Assembly: GCA_038030265.1 (NCBI GenBank)
Contig: CM075943.1
Coordinates: forward strand, 40,796,001 to 40,860,000
Direction: 5' to 3'
Length of the DNA stretch: 64,000 nt
From: Corythucha ciliata
Lineage: Eukaryota; Arthropoda; Insecta; Hemiptera; Tingidae
The notes beneath the pieces were generated by a model. That model ran no database searches and had not been told where the DNA came from. It saw nothing but the letters and a program-made list of their open reading frames with translations. This document shows, piece by piece, positions 23,756 through 34,853 of this stretch; position 1 is the stretch's first letter, and every line of letters starts with the position of its first letter. The position numbers and the translations under genes were made by a program.

Positions 23756-26700
23756 ATTTTTTTTTTTTTTTTTTTGGCATTGGTGTTACACCATACAGCC
23801 ACTTGTATTTTCAAGATCTACTTTAATTTAGGAGGAATTTAAATTTTGGTGGTTGTACACTTGCAATCTAGAAATGAATGTTTTCACTAATGATAAAATC
23901 CAGAAGCGCTTCGAAAGTGATGGCAATTTTAAACAAAATGTACTGTAAATTAAAAGGAGCGGTTAATTTTCCGTAAAGTTTATCGAAAAGCAGCTTTCGC
24001 GCGATCGAGTATTTTGTGCAGATCATAATGATATGTTCGATATCGTCGGGGGAGCCACAAGTACTGCATTCCCCAGTCGTCTGCCTCCTTATTCTGCTTA
24101 GATAGGTGCCACAAATTCCATGGTTCGAACGAATCCGACTGACTATTCGCACTTTTTTACGGTTCAGCTGTATTTGATGAAACCAGGGTTCATCTCCTAC
24201 TCTCGGAACTAACAGTTTAAATTTCACGCCTGTGTTGACTCGGTCGTAGTCGTTTTGCCAATTGGCTAAAAGACGTTCCTTGGCTAAAGAGAAAACATCG
24301 GAGTAGGGAATACTATATTTAACTAATTCTCCTTGATCGGCTGCAGCCCGTGCAAGACTATCCGCCTTTTCATTGCCTGGGACTGCCGAATGACCTCTAA
24401 CCCATACTATTTTTATTTGCTTATTTTGAGCCTGGATTTCGGACGTTAATTTTAGAATTTCCAAATGTAGATGAGAAGATCTAGATGATAGAGATATACT
24501 TGGAAGACTATCAATGAGGCTTTTACAATCCGAAAAAATAGCGACCTTGTTGCCCGATACCGTTTTAGCATGTTTTAGCGCCTCGATTACTGCCACTAAC
24601 TCGGCGGTGTAACTAGAGGCCAAACTCGGAAGCTTGAACATCTTTTCTATTCCCAAAACTGGATCAAAAATTGCAGCACCGCATGATTCCCCTGATTTTG
24701 AACCGTCAGTATAAATAATGTGGGTGTTCGGCAATAGATTGGATACATCGTTCTTGAATGAGATATTGGTAAGCTGAGGGACAGGTTCCGATTTGTAATC
24801 TGGCATGAGCAATATAGGTATAACAGTGACTAGATGGTCAAAGCTGCTTGAAAATACAGGAGGGGAACAAGATTGATGCACAAGAGGACGTGTTCTTGAA
24901 AAGTCAACGAAACTGTCCACTACCAATGGTGCCGTTCTACGCTTCCAATACGCATACGTTAACACCTTTTCCGTGAGTCTGGAAATTTTTGTCGTGACTT
25001 CGGGGGCAATTGCAACTGCACGGGTAATAAAACGATCTGCCAACATCCGTCTTCTATGTACTAAGGGAGGTTCGTTTGCCTCTGCGAGAACTACATTTGT
25101 CGGAGTGCTGCGAAGGTAACCGAAACAGGTGCGAATGCTTTTAAGCTGAATTTTGTCCAGTTTGGTGAGAGTTGATTTTGGGGCGTTACCAAAAAAGATT
25201 GATCCAAAATCCAGAACTGCTCTAATTGTTGCTCTATAGAAAATTAGGCAAGTGGACTGTTTAGTACCCCAATTGTGCCCAGAAATATATCGGAGGATGT
25301 TTAAATATTTTTCCGCTTTACCTTCTAGGCGATTGATGTGATCAGTCCATTTAAGCTTTCTATTCAACAGGAGACCCAGGAAGCGAACGTTATAATTCAC
25401 CGGAAAAAGGATTCCCCCAAGCGTTATTTCGGAAGCCCAAGGAAGAGTTCTCCTACGGCTAAATGGGCAGATCGTTGATTTTGTGCCAGATATATGGAGA
25501 CCATGTTCTTTGCACCACTCTGTCAGTTTCAATATTGACAAATTTAAATTTGCTTCGCACTCCCTCGGCTCAAGACCACTGGAATATAAGCAAATGTCGT
25601 CGGCGTACTGAATTATAGAAGTACGTACGCAAGCCTGCTGTATATCAGCTACGTAAATTGCAAAGAGAATGCCACTGAGAATACCACCTTGAGGAAGCCC
25701 TATCCTCGCTACTCTGGGACCAATAATATTATCGTTGAATTTAACATGGATGTTTCGATGATTAATCATAGCTAGAATGTTGTGGGCAAATTTCTGAGGT
25801 AGTCCCAAACCTACCAATTTCTCATATAAAATGTCAAGCTGGACATTGTCATACGCACCTGTCAGATCCAAGAATGCCCCCAATACTGTTTTATTAGTAG
25901 TAAAAGCAATATCTATTTCTGAGAGTAAGAGGGAATGACAGTCGTTGATTGATCTGCCTTTCCTGAAACCGAATTGATGAGCAGGCAAAAGGTTATTATT
26001 TTCCAAGTACCATTCTAGTCTGAATTTAACCATACGTTCCAAGGTTTTAAGCATGCAGGAGCTAAGAGAGATGGGTCTATATGAATCACATTCATTATTT
26101 GGTTTCTGTGGCTTTAAACAAGGGATTATGAGAAAATTGTTCCATTCATCTGGGAAAGTTCCCCGAGACCAAATATGATTGTAAATGTCCAGAAGTAAAA
26201 GTTTGGACGAATGGGGCATGTTAGCCAGCATGGGGTAGTGGATGTTATCCACTCCTGGAGCAGTGTTTTTATTTGTCTTTATCGCCCTATGCAACTCGCT
26301 CTGTGAGAATGGTTTCAGGAGAATGTGATTTTGGAGTGAACTGTATTGATCTGGCAATGGTGGATCCTCTCTAGGAACATATGCGGGGGTTAGTTTGGCT
26401 AGAAACTCGCGAAGCCATTCTGTGTCTGCGACGGGGGGTTTGTTTGATACTTTTCTGTTTTTTATTGCCTTAATAGTCCTCCACATGCTTGCAACTCCTG
26501 TTTTGTGATCAATGTTTTCACAGAAATGCTGCCACGCTTTATTCTTGCTATTTCTGATTACCAGCTTTGCTTTAGCCGAGGCCTGTTTGAAATAAGTGAA
26601 ATTGGTACTATTGGGTTCAGAGGAGTAGCGAGCCAAGGCTTCTTTCCTCTTCTCTATAGCCCTTGTGCACTCCTCGTTCCACCAAGGGTTGCATCCCCAT

Positions 26701-27700
26701 CGAGCTTTACTGAATTTATATTTGGGGATGGACATTTCACATGCTTTGTTCATGTTGCATATGAAAGTGTTGTAATCCAGGGCATTTTTAGAGGCTAATT
26801 GATCAGTAGTTAGGGTTTCCATAACTGCGCTATATTTCTCCCAGTTAGCTTTCTTCAGATTCCATACTCGGTTAGGACAAGGATTAGGTAGACAATTTAG
26901 AGCGAGGCTTGCCTCAATGAGGATGGGCAGGTGGTCAGAGCCTAGAGTATCACTAGTCACTCTCCAATCGAAGATGGGTGCTAGATCAGGCGAAGTAATG
27001 GTGAGATCAATAGCAGATATACTTCTTTGATTTGCGTATTTTACAACTGTTGGCGAACCGTCATTAAGTATAATCAAATCGCAACTGTGTAATGCGTCCA
27101 TTAGTGCGACACCTTTAGGAGTTGTTTCAGAGCAACCGAACGAGCGATGATGACAATTGAAGTCGCCGGCGATCAAGCAAGGCCGTGGGCAAGATCTGAA
27201 GAACGCCTCCCAGTTACTGGAAGAAATATTGTTTTGGGGTCTATTGTAAACTGATGCTATAAATACGTTTTTATTTCCAAGTCTGATTTCGCAACGAACT
27301 GTCATTACCCCTTCTGGGGCAGTACAGGCTGCGACTTTATAAGGAATATTATTATTGACAAGGATAGCAACTCCAGCTTTTCCGTCATCTCGGTCATTTC
27401 TCAAAACGTTATATCCTTGAAAATGAATATATTTGTTAGGTCGAAACCAGGTTTCGGACAGAATAGCTATGTCTATTTGATTAAGAGATAAAAAGTTATC
27501 CAGACTGCCTTTATTGCTAACTGCCGATCTTGCATTCCATTGAACGAACTTAGATGGGGCCATAACTTTTTATGTACCCGGGCTGAGGTTCAGGTGTTTC
27601 GCTCTAGTCTTGATTTCTTGCAAGAGTTCTTCATTGCAATTGGGTCTAGGGTAGGATTTTCCGAAATCCGTAGAAGGACGCGAATAAATTCATTCAAAAT
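23756..27700 (-). mobile_element. I/Jockey-group non-LTR retrotransposon, 5'-truncated, ORF2 intact
   Basis: On the minus strand the order is: a remnant of the ORF1 C-terminus (about 27570-27660, ending in a stop just before ORF2), full ORF2 (23868-27563), a 90-bp 3' UTR and a ~20-bp poly(A) tail (23756-23776). The 5' boundary is set where ORF1-like reading stops and is approximate. I found no clean target-site duplication. The intact 1231-codon ORF2 argues for fairly recent insertion. Confidence 0.8.
23868..27563 (-). CDS. LINE ORF2: AP endonuclease, reverse transcriptase, RNase H, zinc knuckle
   Basis: ORF2 performs target-primed reverse transcription: the endonuclease nicks DNA and the RT copies LINE RNA. 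The sequence of 1231 residues starts at an ATG at 27563. The N-terminal endonuclease (residues ~1-225) has VQWNARS, AILSETW, GDFNCHH and SDHLPI motifs. The RT (~420-700) has RPISLSS, QFGFRKGRS, AFLDLTGAYD, GLPQGGILSG and the YADD box near residue 650. RNase H (~945-1070) has YTDGSKSG, ELVAVIEAL, FSDCKSL and the RGHSAVPGNEKAD signature. A C-x2-C-x7-H-x4-C knuckle lies near residue 1165. RNase H after the RT fits the I clade. No frameshift or stop is present. Confidence 0.92.
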   Translation of the reverse strand: MAPSKFVQWNARSAVSNKGSLDNFLSLNQIDIAILSETWFRPNKYIHFQGYNVLRNDRDDGKAGVAILVNNNIPYKVAACTAPEGVMTVRCEIRLGNKNVFIASVYNRPQNNISSSNWEAFFRSCPRPCLIAGDFNCHHRSFGCSETTPKGVALMDALHSCDLIILNDGSPTVVKYANQRSISAIDLTITSPDLAPIFDWRVTSDTLGSDHLPILIEASLALNCLPNPCPNRVWNLKKANWEKYSAVMETLTTDQLASKNALDYNTFICNMNKACEMSIPKYKFSKARWGCNPWWNEECTRAIEKRKEALARYSSEPNSTNFTYFKQASAKAKLVIRNSKNKAWQHFCENIDHKTGVASMWRTIKAIKNRKVSNKPPVADTEWLREFLAKLTPAYVPREDPPLPDQYSSLQNHILLKPFSQSELHRAIKTNKNTAPGVDNIHYPMLANMPHSSKLLLLDIYNHIWSRGTFPDEWNNFLIIPCLKPQKPNNECDSYRPISLSSCMLKTLERMVKFRLEWYLENNNLLPAHQFGFRKGRSINDCHSLLLSEIDIAFTTNKTVLGAFLDLTGAYDNVQLDILYEKLVGLGLPQKFAHNILAMINHRNIHVKFNDNIIGPRVARIGLPQGGILSGILFAIYVADIQQACVRTSIIQYADDICLYSSGLEPRECEANLNLSILKLTEWCKEHGLHISGTKSTICPFSRRRTLPWASEITLGGILFPVNYNVRFLGLLLNRKLKWTDHINRLEGKAEKYLNILRYISGHNWGTKQSTCLIFYRATIRAVLDFGSIFFGNAPKSTLTKLDKIQLKSIRTCFGYLRSTPTNVVLAEANEPPLVHRRRMLADRFITRAVAIAPEVTTKISRLTEKVLTYAYWKRRTAPLVVDSFVDFSRTRPLVHQSCSPPVFSSSFDHLVTVIPILLMPDYKSEPVPQLTNISFKNDVSNLLPNTHIIYTDGSKSGESCGAAIFDPVLGIEKMFKLPSLASSYTAELVAVIEALKHAKTVSGNKVAIFSDCKSLIDSLPSISLSSRSSHLHLEILKLTSEIQAQNKQIKIVWVRGHSAVPGNEKADSLARAAADQGELVKYSIPYSDVFSLAKERLLANWQNDYDRVNTGVKFKLLVPRVGDEPWFHQIQLNRKKVRIVSRIRSNHGICGTYLSRIRRQTTGECSTCGSPDDIEHIIMICTKYSIARKLLFDKLYGKLTAPFNLQYILFKIAITFEALLDFIISENIHF

Positions 27701-27779
27701 TCTAAAATTAAGTTATCCATCTTAGAAATTTTCGGTACATAAAAGGGATTAAGTTATTTTTAATTTAAAGAAGAAATTC

Positions 27780-28026
27780 GAATTGCTTCCCTTTAACGTG
27801 TTCGTAAAAATTGTTCGTGATTGAACAAATTATAGGGGTATTCATGCTCTGAATTTCAATATTACGGGTATTCATGAAAAATGTTAAAGCTTGTAAATTT
27901 GTTATATGCTAAATTCCGAACAGATGGGTAAGGCCATAGAAACGGAGAAACTGAACACAAAAAATACGCAATAACAGGGTTTACGTCGATAACATAACAT
28001 GTTAAACATTAGAGCACCCAAGGTGA
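27780..28026. other. Short AT-rich non-coding spacer
   Basis: No gene or RNA is recognised between the LINE 5' side and the next inverted-repeat element. Confidence 0.4.
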
Positions 28027-28306
28027 CTAAACTTTCTATAGGTGCCGCAGATCTACGGCCATTACTGTCCTTCACCTACGTCACGAGCAGTCCCAACCGC
28101 CATTGCGCTAGACCCAGTACGCTATTAATTGTTACTGGGTTGTGATTTTTGAGAAAAATCATAAACTTCAATTTCAAAATTAACTTGCTCTGCTGCTCTA
28201 CGGTGAGCAATCGGGAGCAAAGGACTGCTGGTGACGACAGTCTCCACTTTCCACCCCTCCCGTCCGATGGGCAGGGGGAAATCTGCGGCACCTATAGTAA
28301 AGTTGA
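28027..28306. repeat. MITE-like element with ~24-bp terminal inverted repeats
   Basis: The left end (28027-28052) reads ...ACTTTCTATAGGTGCCGCAGAT. The right end (28280-28306) is its reverse complement, with TATAGGTGCCGCAGAT perfectly matched. The 280-bp body has no coding capacity. Size and ends fit a small non-autonomous DNA transposon of unknown superfamily. Confidence 0.55.
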
Positions 28307-28699
28307 GGCACTTCACCACGACTCACTTCAAACACGTCACTTCTAACAGTGACGGAAAGTACTTTACATCACTCCTAGTAGTGACGTACTAGTATATTGT
28401 ACAACGAGTGAGGAAAATGTGAACTTACTTCAACTTCAGGGGAAATTCACTTTTTTCACGAGTTGTGCGTGCTATTTTTCTCGCGGCGGAGCTCGCTTCA
28501 TAAAAAACAGTAGTTTGACAAGGAAAAGTGTTAATGTTTTTTTAAAAGAAATTAAGACTACTATCTATCAATAATGCGAGTCAGTGTGAAGCTTACGGTA
28601 ACTGGTAAGAATCTTATTGCTAGTTGAGGCACCGCTGCGCTCTTCCGGTCAAACAAGAGCAACAACAATTTCTTGCTCGGCCACGAATGAGTAAAAATC

Positions 28700-28790
28700 A
28701 ACTTTACTCACTAGTGAGTAAAGTTGTTATTTACCCATTGTGATTTTTGAGGCCAGTAAAAATCAACTTTACTCACTAGTGAATAAAGTT
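28700..28790. repeat. Two tandem 26-bp palindromes
   Basis: 28700-28725 is a perfect palindrome (AACTTTACTCAC and its complement, meeting at CTAG). 28765-28790 is a second copy with one mismatch. Each is preceded by AGTAAAAATC. A 65-bp period is implied. They lie in a region where ACTTTACT-type words recur. Confidence 0.6.
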
Positions 28791-29139
28791 CTCATGTCAG
28801 TTTTACTCAAACTTTTCATGTCAGTTTTAAGCCTTTACTGTACAGTTTTCAAAAACTGAAGCTATAAAGTACCAGGTTATGAAAAATTCAACTTACTGGA
28901 GTTATTGTTATCGTAATGGGCAACTTACGAAGCAGGTAGCGCGAAAATCTATTTTACTTTGCTCACTCTGTTGAGAAAAGCATAGCTCACTTTCATCATT
29001 CAATAGACGATTTCACGGTCGGTGATATCCGAAGTTTTCCAAGCGTTTCCGAGGTCGGCCGTTATCGTATTATCTTTGTCTAAATTAACTTAGCTAAATT
29101 AACTTCTACGAGAGTTATCGTGCTAACAAGAAAACGGCC

Positions 29140-29182
29140 ATATATATATATAGTTAACTAATAGTAAACTATATATATATAT
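29140..29182. repeat. AT-rich palindrome
   Basis: Two (TA)n-containing arms ending in AGTTTA/TAAACT flank a 9-bp centre. It could form a cruciform or mark a mobile-element end. It directly borders the dispersed repeat at 29183-29306. Confidence 0.45.
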
Positions 29183-29306
29183 GAATTCCGGAGACCACTG
29201 AATTCATGTTCTAGAGGTTCTGAAACATGAAAAAAACATGACATGACCCATGTTTGCCACCATCACGACGAGACCAATAGTGCATTTTCAGAATGAAATG
29301 CACTAA
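29183..29306 (-). repeat. Truncated copy of the 50.05-kb MITE
   Basis: About 100 bp here is the reverse complement of 50050-50150. It includes AGTGCATTTCATTC, TGCACTATTGGTCTCG and GAACC(C/T)CTAGAACA. The 50-kb copy has both terminal repeats, whereas only one end is found here. Confidence 0.6.
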
Positions 29307-29757
29307 TAAGTTATCTTGAACTCAGAAACATGACGTATACCACGAAAAACATGAGTGACGGATTTCCCAGTGGCTTCTGTCGTGATTCCCGGAAGTGGAT
29401 TGGAGCTACTTGCGCACGTTGAAATATCCGGAAAAAGAAGTCCAACAGCTCGCGCATGGTCGACCGTTTAACATAAAGATTCTCCGGAGTATAGTTGTGG
29501 GTTATTCACTTTATTAATGCCCTGTGAAACAATCTAAAAACTCACAGTGACAATTTCTAGACATACTAGAGGAAAAAAGAACAAAACTAGAAATTCAAAG
29601 TGGACATGTAAATAAAAAACAGCTTTACTTGAGGTTACTTTGTGGAGGACCTCCCCACCATGACTACGGCGGACAAATTTCAAGCCCAAGCTTTCTCCAT
29701 TCATTTTTATCTCTATGATTGTCGTGGAAAACTACTATTTCCTTGAATCCTTTTCTG

Positions 29758-31600
29758 ATGAGTACGTTCGGGAATAAAGCTTTTTTGACCGAATTTATTG
29801 AGTTATATAAAACATTTCCTGAACTATGGCGAGTTAAAAGTAAATAATATTGTAACCGTGGTAAGAAGAATGCTGCACTCAGCGCTCTCTTCATCAAGTT
29901 GAAGGAAGTCGAAACCAACGCCACTGTTTCCGATGTTAACAATAAAATCAATGGATTGCGTACCTCTTGGAGACGTAAGCGCAAGAAAGTTTTGAGCTCC
30001 AAAAGATCTGGCGCAGGGGCCGAAGATGTATACGAGCCTTGTCTTCGGTATTACAACTCATTGCAGTTTATTGTAGATCAAGAATCCCCAAGGCTAGCCA
30101 AATCAATAATGTGGAAGGAAAAAATATGTTGCAGGTAATTTTTTTTTAAATCTTGAAATTTAATTAATTGACGTATAGCTGTAGCTACAGATTCATGTTT
30201 TTGTTTAACAAATATTGATTTTGGTGGTAAGTAGATGAAATTAAGTACACTTAAAAGGTCAAAAGTTCATTCTAGTGGGTCTGCAAACCACACATTGCAT
30301 TTTGCCACGGGACTGATCCTTCGTTGCTGAAATAGTGTAGAAAGGCATCCCTGGAAGCAATTGCATCTGTTGAAGTCCTTCTGTATGCACCCCTTCGTTG
30401 GTCAGCAATAGAATCATTGCTCTGAGTAGCTCGTAGTCCTGCTTGAGTGCTGCCACCGTTGAAGTTGTCTGTGTCAATATCGTCAGAAGTATACATATAC
30501 GTGCAGGCTTTAAGCACACTTGACCGAAATCGGAGAAAGTTGTGTAGAACACAACAGGCAATTACTACTTTTTCAATGTAATACAATTTCAGATCGATAG
30601 GCCTTTGGAATACTTGAAATCGCGCGACCAATATTCCAAACACATTTTCTATTACTCTTCTGCCTCTGGATAAGCGATAATTGAAAATCCGCCGTTCTGT
30701 AGTCAGCTCTCTTTGCGGAAATGGCTTGATTAAATCAGGGCGTAGCGCAAAGGCCTCGTCACCAATAAAAACATAAGACAGTTCTCTTCCACCCTCATTT
30801 AATGGGCTGGGTTCTGGCAGGTTCAAAGAGTTGGTCTTTAATTGGTCGTAGAATTGTGTATTTTCGATCACCCCGCCATCCGATACTCTCCGAAAAGAAC
30901 CAAGCGGTGAAATCCTTTGTATTTGAAGAAGAATGAACCGCTGTTTGGTGGAGTGACGATGCTCACGTGCTTTCCGTCTATGGCACCAACTTAATGTGGG
31001 AAGTTCCATGGTTCGAACGTTCTTGTGACTTGCAACCAATCGGACTGTGTTTTGGGAAACTGGAAGTAAACAAAAATGTGTTAATAAGTAGGTAATATAG
31101 GTAGATAGGTAATATTAAAATTTAAAAAACATTCAAATGAGAAAATCAAATAATTTTCCAATATCGTTTCAGGATTCGGGCAGTGAAGAGGTGATAAGTG
31201 ATATATAGTGACGCTCAGTTGGTTGCTTCTGACTTGAAGGATTCATCAATTAACTCTCAGGCATCATCTGATTTTGCAGTACCATCAATCAGAAAGGAAA
31301 AAAGAAGCATGAAAACGAAGCAGAAGGATCGCATGATGAAATTCTTCAGATAATCGGGGAACAGATCAAAAAGCAGATGGGTAATCCAATTGTTTTGGGT
31401 AGATTTGTTAACTTGGGTATCAACATTGGAGGCAAATTACGAGATCTCATAAAGATGATAGACAGCGAGCAATCGCTGAAAAACTCATCTCGGAGGTTCT
31501 GTTCCATGCTGAATTTGGTAACTTAACTCAAATCACATCGATTGACGTTCAAACATTCAACCAATGGCACACATCTTACGACATATCCTGGCCCACGACC
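29758..31600 (+). pseudogene. MADF-domain (Myb/SANT-like) protein of a PIF/Harbinger element, broken
   Basis: PIF/Harbinger elements carry a second gene with a MADF/Myb-like DNA-binding domain that helps the transposase bind and enter the nucleus. Exon 1 (29758-30134) starts at an ATG and encodes FIELYKTFPELW, then the helix signature VSDVNNKINGLRTSWRR and SGAGAEDVYEPCLRYY. It ends at GCAG|GTAATT. An in-frame TAA at 29845-29847 interrupts the domain after KSK. An acceptor TTTCAG at 31172 opens a second part whose C-terminal residues (LRDL-, then RAIAEKLISEVLFHAEFGNL in another frame) fit the family, with at least one frameshift. The stop and frameshift make it dead. Confidence 0.7.
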
Positions 31601-32040
31601 TGGTTGGCCGATGAATCAGCCTACCCATTTTTCACGTTTGCCTGATGAACCAGCACCCTGAAACAAGAATCAAGGAAACTCCAGGGATATAGTGGATTGT
31701 AGCCAATAACTACATCCCAAATCCCAAATGAATCTTGGCCTCGTTCGCCAACAATGGCTAATTTTTGTAATAGCGCCGATCCAAATTCTTTGTAATGTAA
31801 TTAATTTTATTACCTTCAAAATATCAATACACTTTTCAGAATTGTACAAACTTTACCCACCTTGAAGAATTCTTTTTGCAATACATCCACAATAGCTTGG
31901 CAGGTTTCGTGAATAATTTCACCTAACGCCTGTGGTGAAATAACTGTTAAAAACTTCAAGTCTTCAAAACTTCTACCGGTTGCCAAAAAACGCAGAGTTT
32001 GCATGTCGGATCGGCGGAGGTGGAATCCCTCGTAACGGTT
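30272..32040 (-). pseudogene. PIF/Harbinger (HARBI1-like) DDE transposase, broken
   Basis: The enzyme cuts and pastes the element using an RNase H-fold DDE domain. The minus-strand N-terminal exon (to 31861) encodes MQTLRFLATGRSFEDLKF and the helix ISPQALGEIIHET. Its donor AAG|GTGGGT pairs with acceptor TTCCAG|TTTCCC at 31059, giving FFK-FPKTQSDW in frame. The first catalytic D is visible in GAIDGKH, but a TAA at 30991-30993 sits just before it. A deletion and frameshift near 30895 remove the region leading to SDGG. The rest (to 30272) keeps the DE part (GDEAF, GRRVIENVFGIL, ACCVLHNF). Plus-strand MADF sequence lies inside the 801-bp intron. Confidence 0.85.
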
Positions 32041-32094
32041 CGACCATATTGGGGTAGGAAAGACAATAAGACAATCTGAGAGGGGTGAGAAGCT

Positions 32095-32215
32095 TAATAG
32101 CCGTGAATTATTCGGTATTAACGCCTCTTACGGTTCCCGCACACCTATCCATAAATGCATGATCGGTATCGGGTCGGAAGCGTGCGTGGTAGGTGTGAAC
32201 CGGGCTTTAATAAGC
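32095..32215. other. Probable right end of the Harbinger element
   Basis: Sequence near 32130-32215 contains GGTTCCCGCACACC and GGTGTGAACCGGGC in a loosely inverted arrangement. It is GC-richer than its flanks, as terminal regions of Harbinger elements often are. A matching left end was not found, so the boundary is inference. Confidence 0.25.
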
Positions 32216-33250
32216 CTTTTTTTGTTGGTTTGACTCTTTCGTTGACAAAATTTCGTGGATTCAGTGCCTGAAACCCAAAATTTTACCGCATTGGCTCAAT
32301 GGCTCTTTTAAAAAATCCAATTTCACGGGTTTCGTCCTTACAAAATGTATTTTAAGGGTTCGGCTCTGATAAGGCGGGGTTTTACAAGCGATTCGTCGAC
32401 CCCCACCCCTCTAGCCAAGTTCCGCCAATACTTTTGCACATAAATTTTGGCCTTATTTCTACGCCAATCCGGATTTCAGAGTCAATCATTTAATCTCCAG
32501 AAAATTCTACAGCAGCGTTAGATCTCAATTTTTAAAATTGCAGTCCAGAAATAAGGATGTGAAACACATTCGAACTTTGTGACCTTGGGGCTCTTTTCCG
32601 TCGCCTTATTTTGAAAAGCAAAATCCAACGCTCCTATTGAACTACCTGGTGATTAAAATCACAATCCATTCCATAATCCTAGATTGGCGTAGAAATACGG
32701 CCTCACCAAAGGATTAATCAATGTCATCGTACGCCCTCACCGAGGGTTGAACATAGAGTCTTGCGTAACGTTTATGCCACAAAAAAAAAGGTTTGATGCC
32801 TTAAAAATTAATTTCGCTGGTTCATACCATTCAATTGTAATAAGTAAACAAAAATTTCGCGAGATTTTGTCTTCTAAAACCCCAACTTTGCGGGTCTGAC
32901 AATTCAAAACTCCGTGAAATTCATACTCGTAGACGCCAAACCCACAAAATTGTTTTCCTTAAATGGGAAAAACCTTCGGAAGTTGGTTTTTGATGTTCAA
33001 GGTTTGTGGAATTTATGGAGAGATCCATTCATCCATCCCGCCAATTTTGGATGTAAAACTCTTGCACAACCCGATTTCACTGGTTTTGCACTTTCAAAAA
33101 CCAACTATATGAACTTACGGACCTTCAAGAACACAATTTTGAGGAGTTTTTCTCCCTGCCCCTGGATGAGGACCCCAAAATTCGTGGGTTCGGCTCCCTG
33201 AACAATCCAAATTCGCTGGTTAGGCTCTTTTAACCTCCGACTTCTAATGA
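32216..33250. repeat. Degenerate tandem arrays (family B, reverse)
   Basis: Two stretches (about 32216-32400 and 32770-33250) repeat units like AAATTCGC(T/G)GGTTTTGGCTCTTT about every 36-39 bp. This is the reverse complement of the 2.4 and 22-kb family-B arrays. The sequence between them (32400-32770) is non-coding. Confidence 0.55.
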
Positions 33251-34423
33251 TCCACCATTGTGTAGAGAAATGCAGACAGTAACAGTGACTCGAGGGGCTT
33301 GTTATATTTGTCGGTTACGACTGCTCTCAGAGCGCCTCGGCCCGCATTGGGCGTCGAAATTTTTTCATGCCCGTCAAAAATGTCTGTATGTGCAGCACGA
33401 TACGATAGGATAAGATGCTAATTTCTACTGCCCCTCGACCCTTGAGTTGATGCTCTTTTTCCGTCCCAGACAGCTGGTTTCGCTTTGAAACAAATCGTAA
33501 GTATACTCAAGAACCTTCAAACGGTGTTTCCTTCCTTCATGATTTAATTTCTTCTGAAGTCGAGGGTATTGCAACAACCCGCAACACTCATCGGTCTTGC
33601 GTACCCAACCTGCCCGTGGATGGAAGCAGACGCTTTATACCGGAACTCGTGCATTGATTTGCCACAATAAAGAAAGAAAATTGTTTCTTGAACTAAATGC
33701 TTCAAACATAATAATCTTTCAATCTAGAATGCTACTCCCCCCCCCCTCACATACTCGCATATCTACTTTTTCCCACCGCTTTTTCTACACATTGCTAGAA
33801 CGTTTCTGTACGGTTCTAACCCCCAATTTATTGGTGGTTCATTGATCACCATTGATGTGATCATGAAAATGGGCACTAGGACGAGGCCACACACAAGGAC
33901 GTAGCCATGATGGGACCAGGGTAGGTAGGTAGCTACCCTTGTTTCAACTAGTCTTTGCTCATGAAGATCCTCGAAACCGTCAATTGGCCATCAAAATTGA
34001 TTTTCAACGTTCCCCGCACATTTTCACCAATCCTTATTATTACTGTTTGTACAGTTCTCTCCACGTACTCGGTTCATTAAAGACAAACATTAAACTTCGC
34101 TAAATTACTCGAATCAAATTTGACTGAATCCGAGAAACACGCTGTAATGAACACACACACACTCAAAAAGAGACACCGGTATTTATGGGTGGGGAGGGGG
34201 AGATGGGTTCTTATCCGCTTTTAGCCCACGTATAGAAGTGATTCCCAATGCTGGCTGTCCCACTCGTCTCTTTTTTGTGATTTATTTTCGGTAAATCAGC
34301 TTAATGGTATAGGGATATTAGCTCCAGCGACTTCCAATTCCCACTTGTGAATTGTTCGATTGTATAGCTACAACATTCATTCCGAGAAAAAAAACATCGT
34401 CCAAAAGGATGGAGGGAAGAGAA
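33251..34423. other. Non-coding stretch with a dispersed-repeat copy
   Basis: No gene is supported. 33523-33611 shares an ~85-bp block with 38069-38149, including AACACTCATCGGTCTTGCGT. C-runs lie near 33738-33746 and G-rich tracts near 34190. Confidence 0.4.
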
Positions 34424-34660
34424 TGTTGAATTAAGCAGACAAGTGAAGACAAACTATAAACGCAAAAGAACTTGATTTTATTATTATTAATCACACCAGC
34501 GGGTAGACGTTCAGATACACGAATAAGGAAGGGGAAGGAAAAAATCTTAGTTCAGATGGGATTATCCGGCATGGCGCATGTCATCAGAGAGTTGGTGGTG
34601 GGGAGTTTTTATTACACATTTTTTATGTATGGAAATGCCGAATAATTACTTGTTTTAACA
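34424..34660 (-). repeat. Candidate 3' LTR of the Copia element
   Basis: On the minus strand this 237-bp segment begins TGTTAAAACAAG and ends TTCAACA, the TGTT...AACA form usual for Copia LTRs. It directly follows a purine tract (TTAAGGGAGGG, complement of 34661-34674) that would prime plus-strand synthesis. The 5' LTR is missing, so the boundary cannot be checked against a second copy. Confidence 0.5.
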
Positions 34661-34674
34661 CCCTCCCTTAATTA
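34661..34674 (-). other. Polypurine tract of the Copia element
   Basis: Minus-strand TAATTAAGGGAGGG lies immediately before the TGTT start of the LTR candidate and about 180 bp after the pol stop codon, the expected position for the plus-strand primer. Confidence 0.5.
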
Positions 34675-34853
34675 TTACGCGTTTCCTCTTATTTTCAAAT
34701 AAACATTTTTAAAGACAAAAAAGAAATATCATTTTTTTAAAAAAACGAAGCAAAAAAAAAACGCAAACTTATTTACAGTCTTTCTTTCTAATAAGCATTT
34801 TCACATCACTCCAATCGCGAGATTTGTTACACCTTTTTCACTTCTCACTTTTC

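Noticed and set aside
30272..31039. 255-codon frame taken as the full transposase N-terminus
   Set aside because: Its first ~50 residues are out of frame with the conserved GAIDGKH segment, which lies in another frame upstream of a stop and frameshift; only the later part is genuine.
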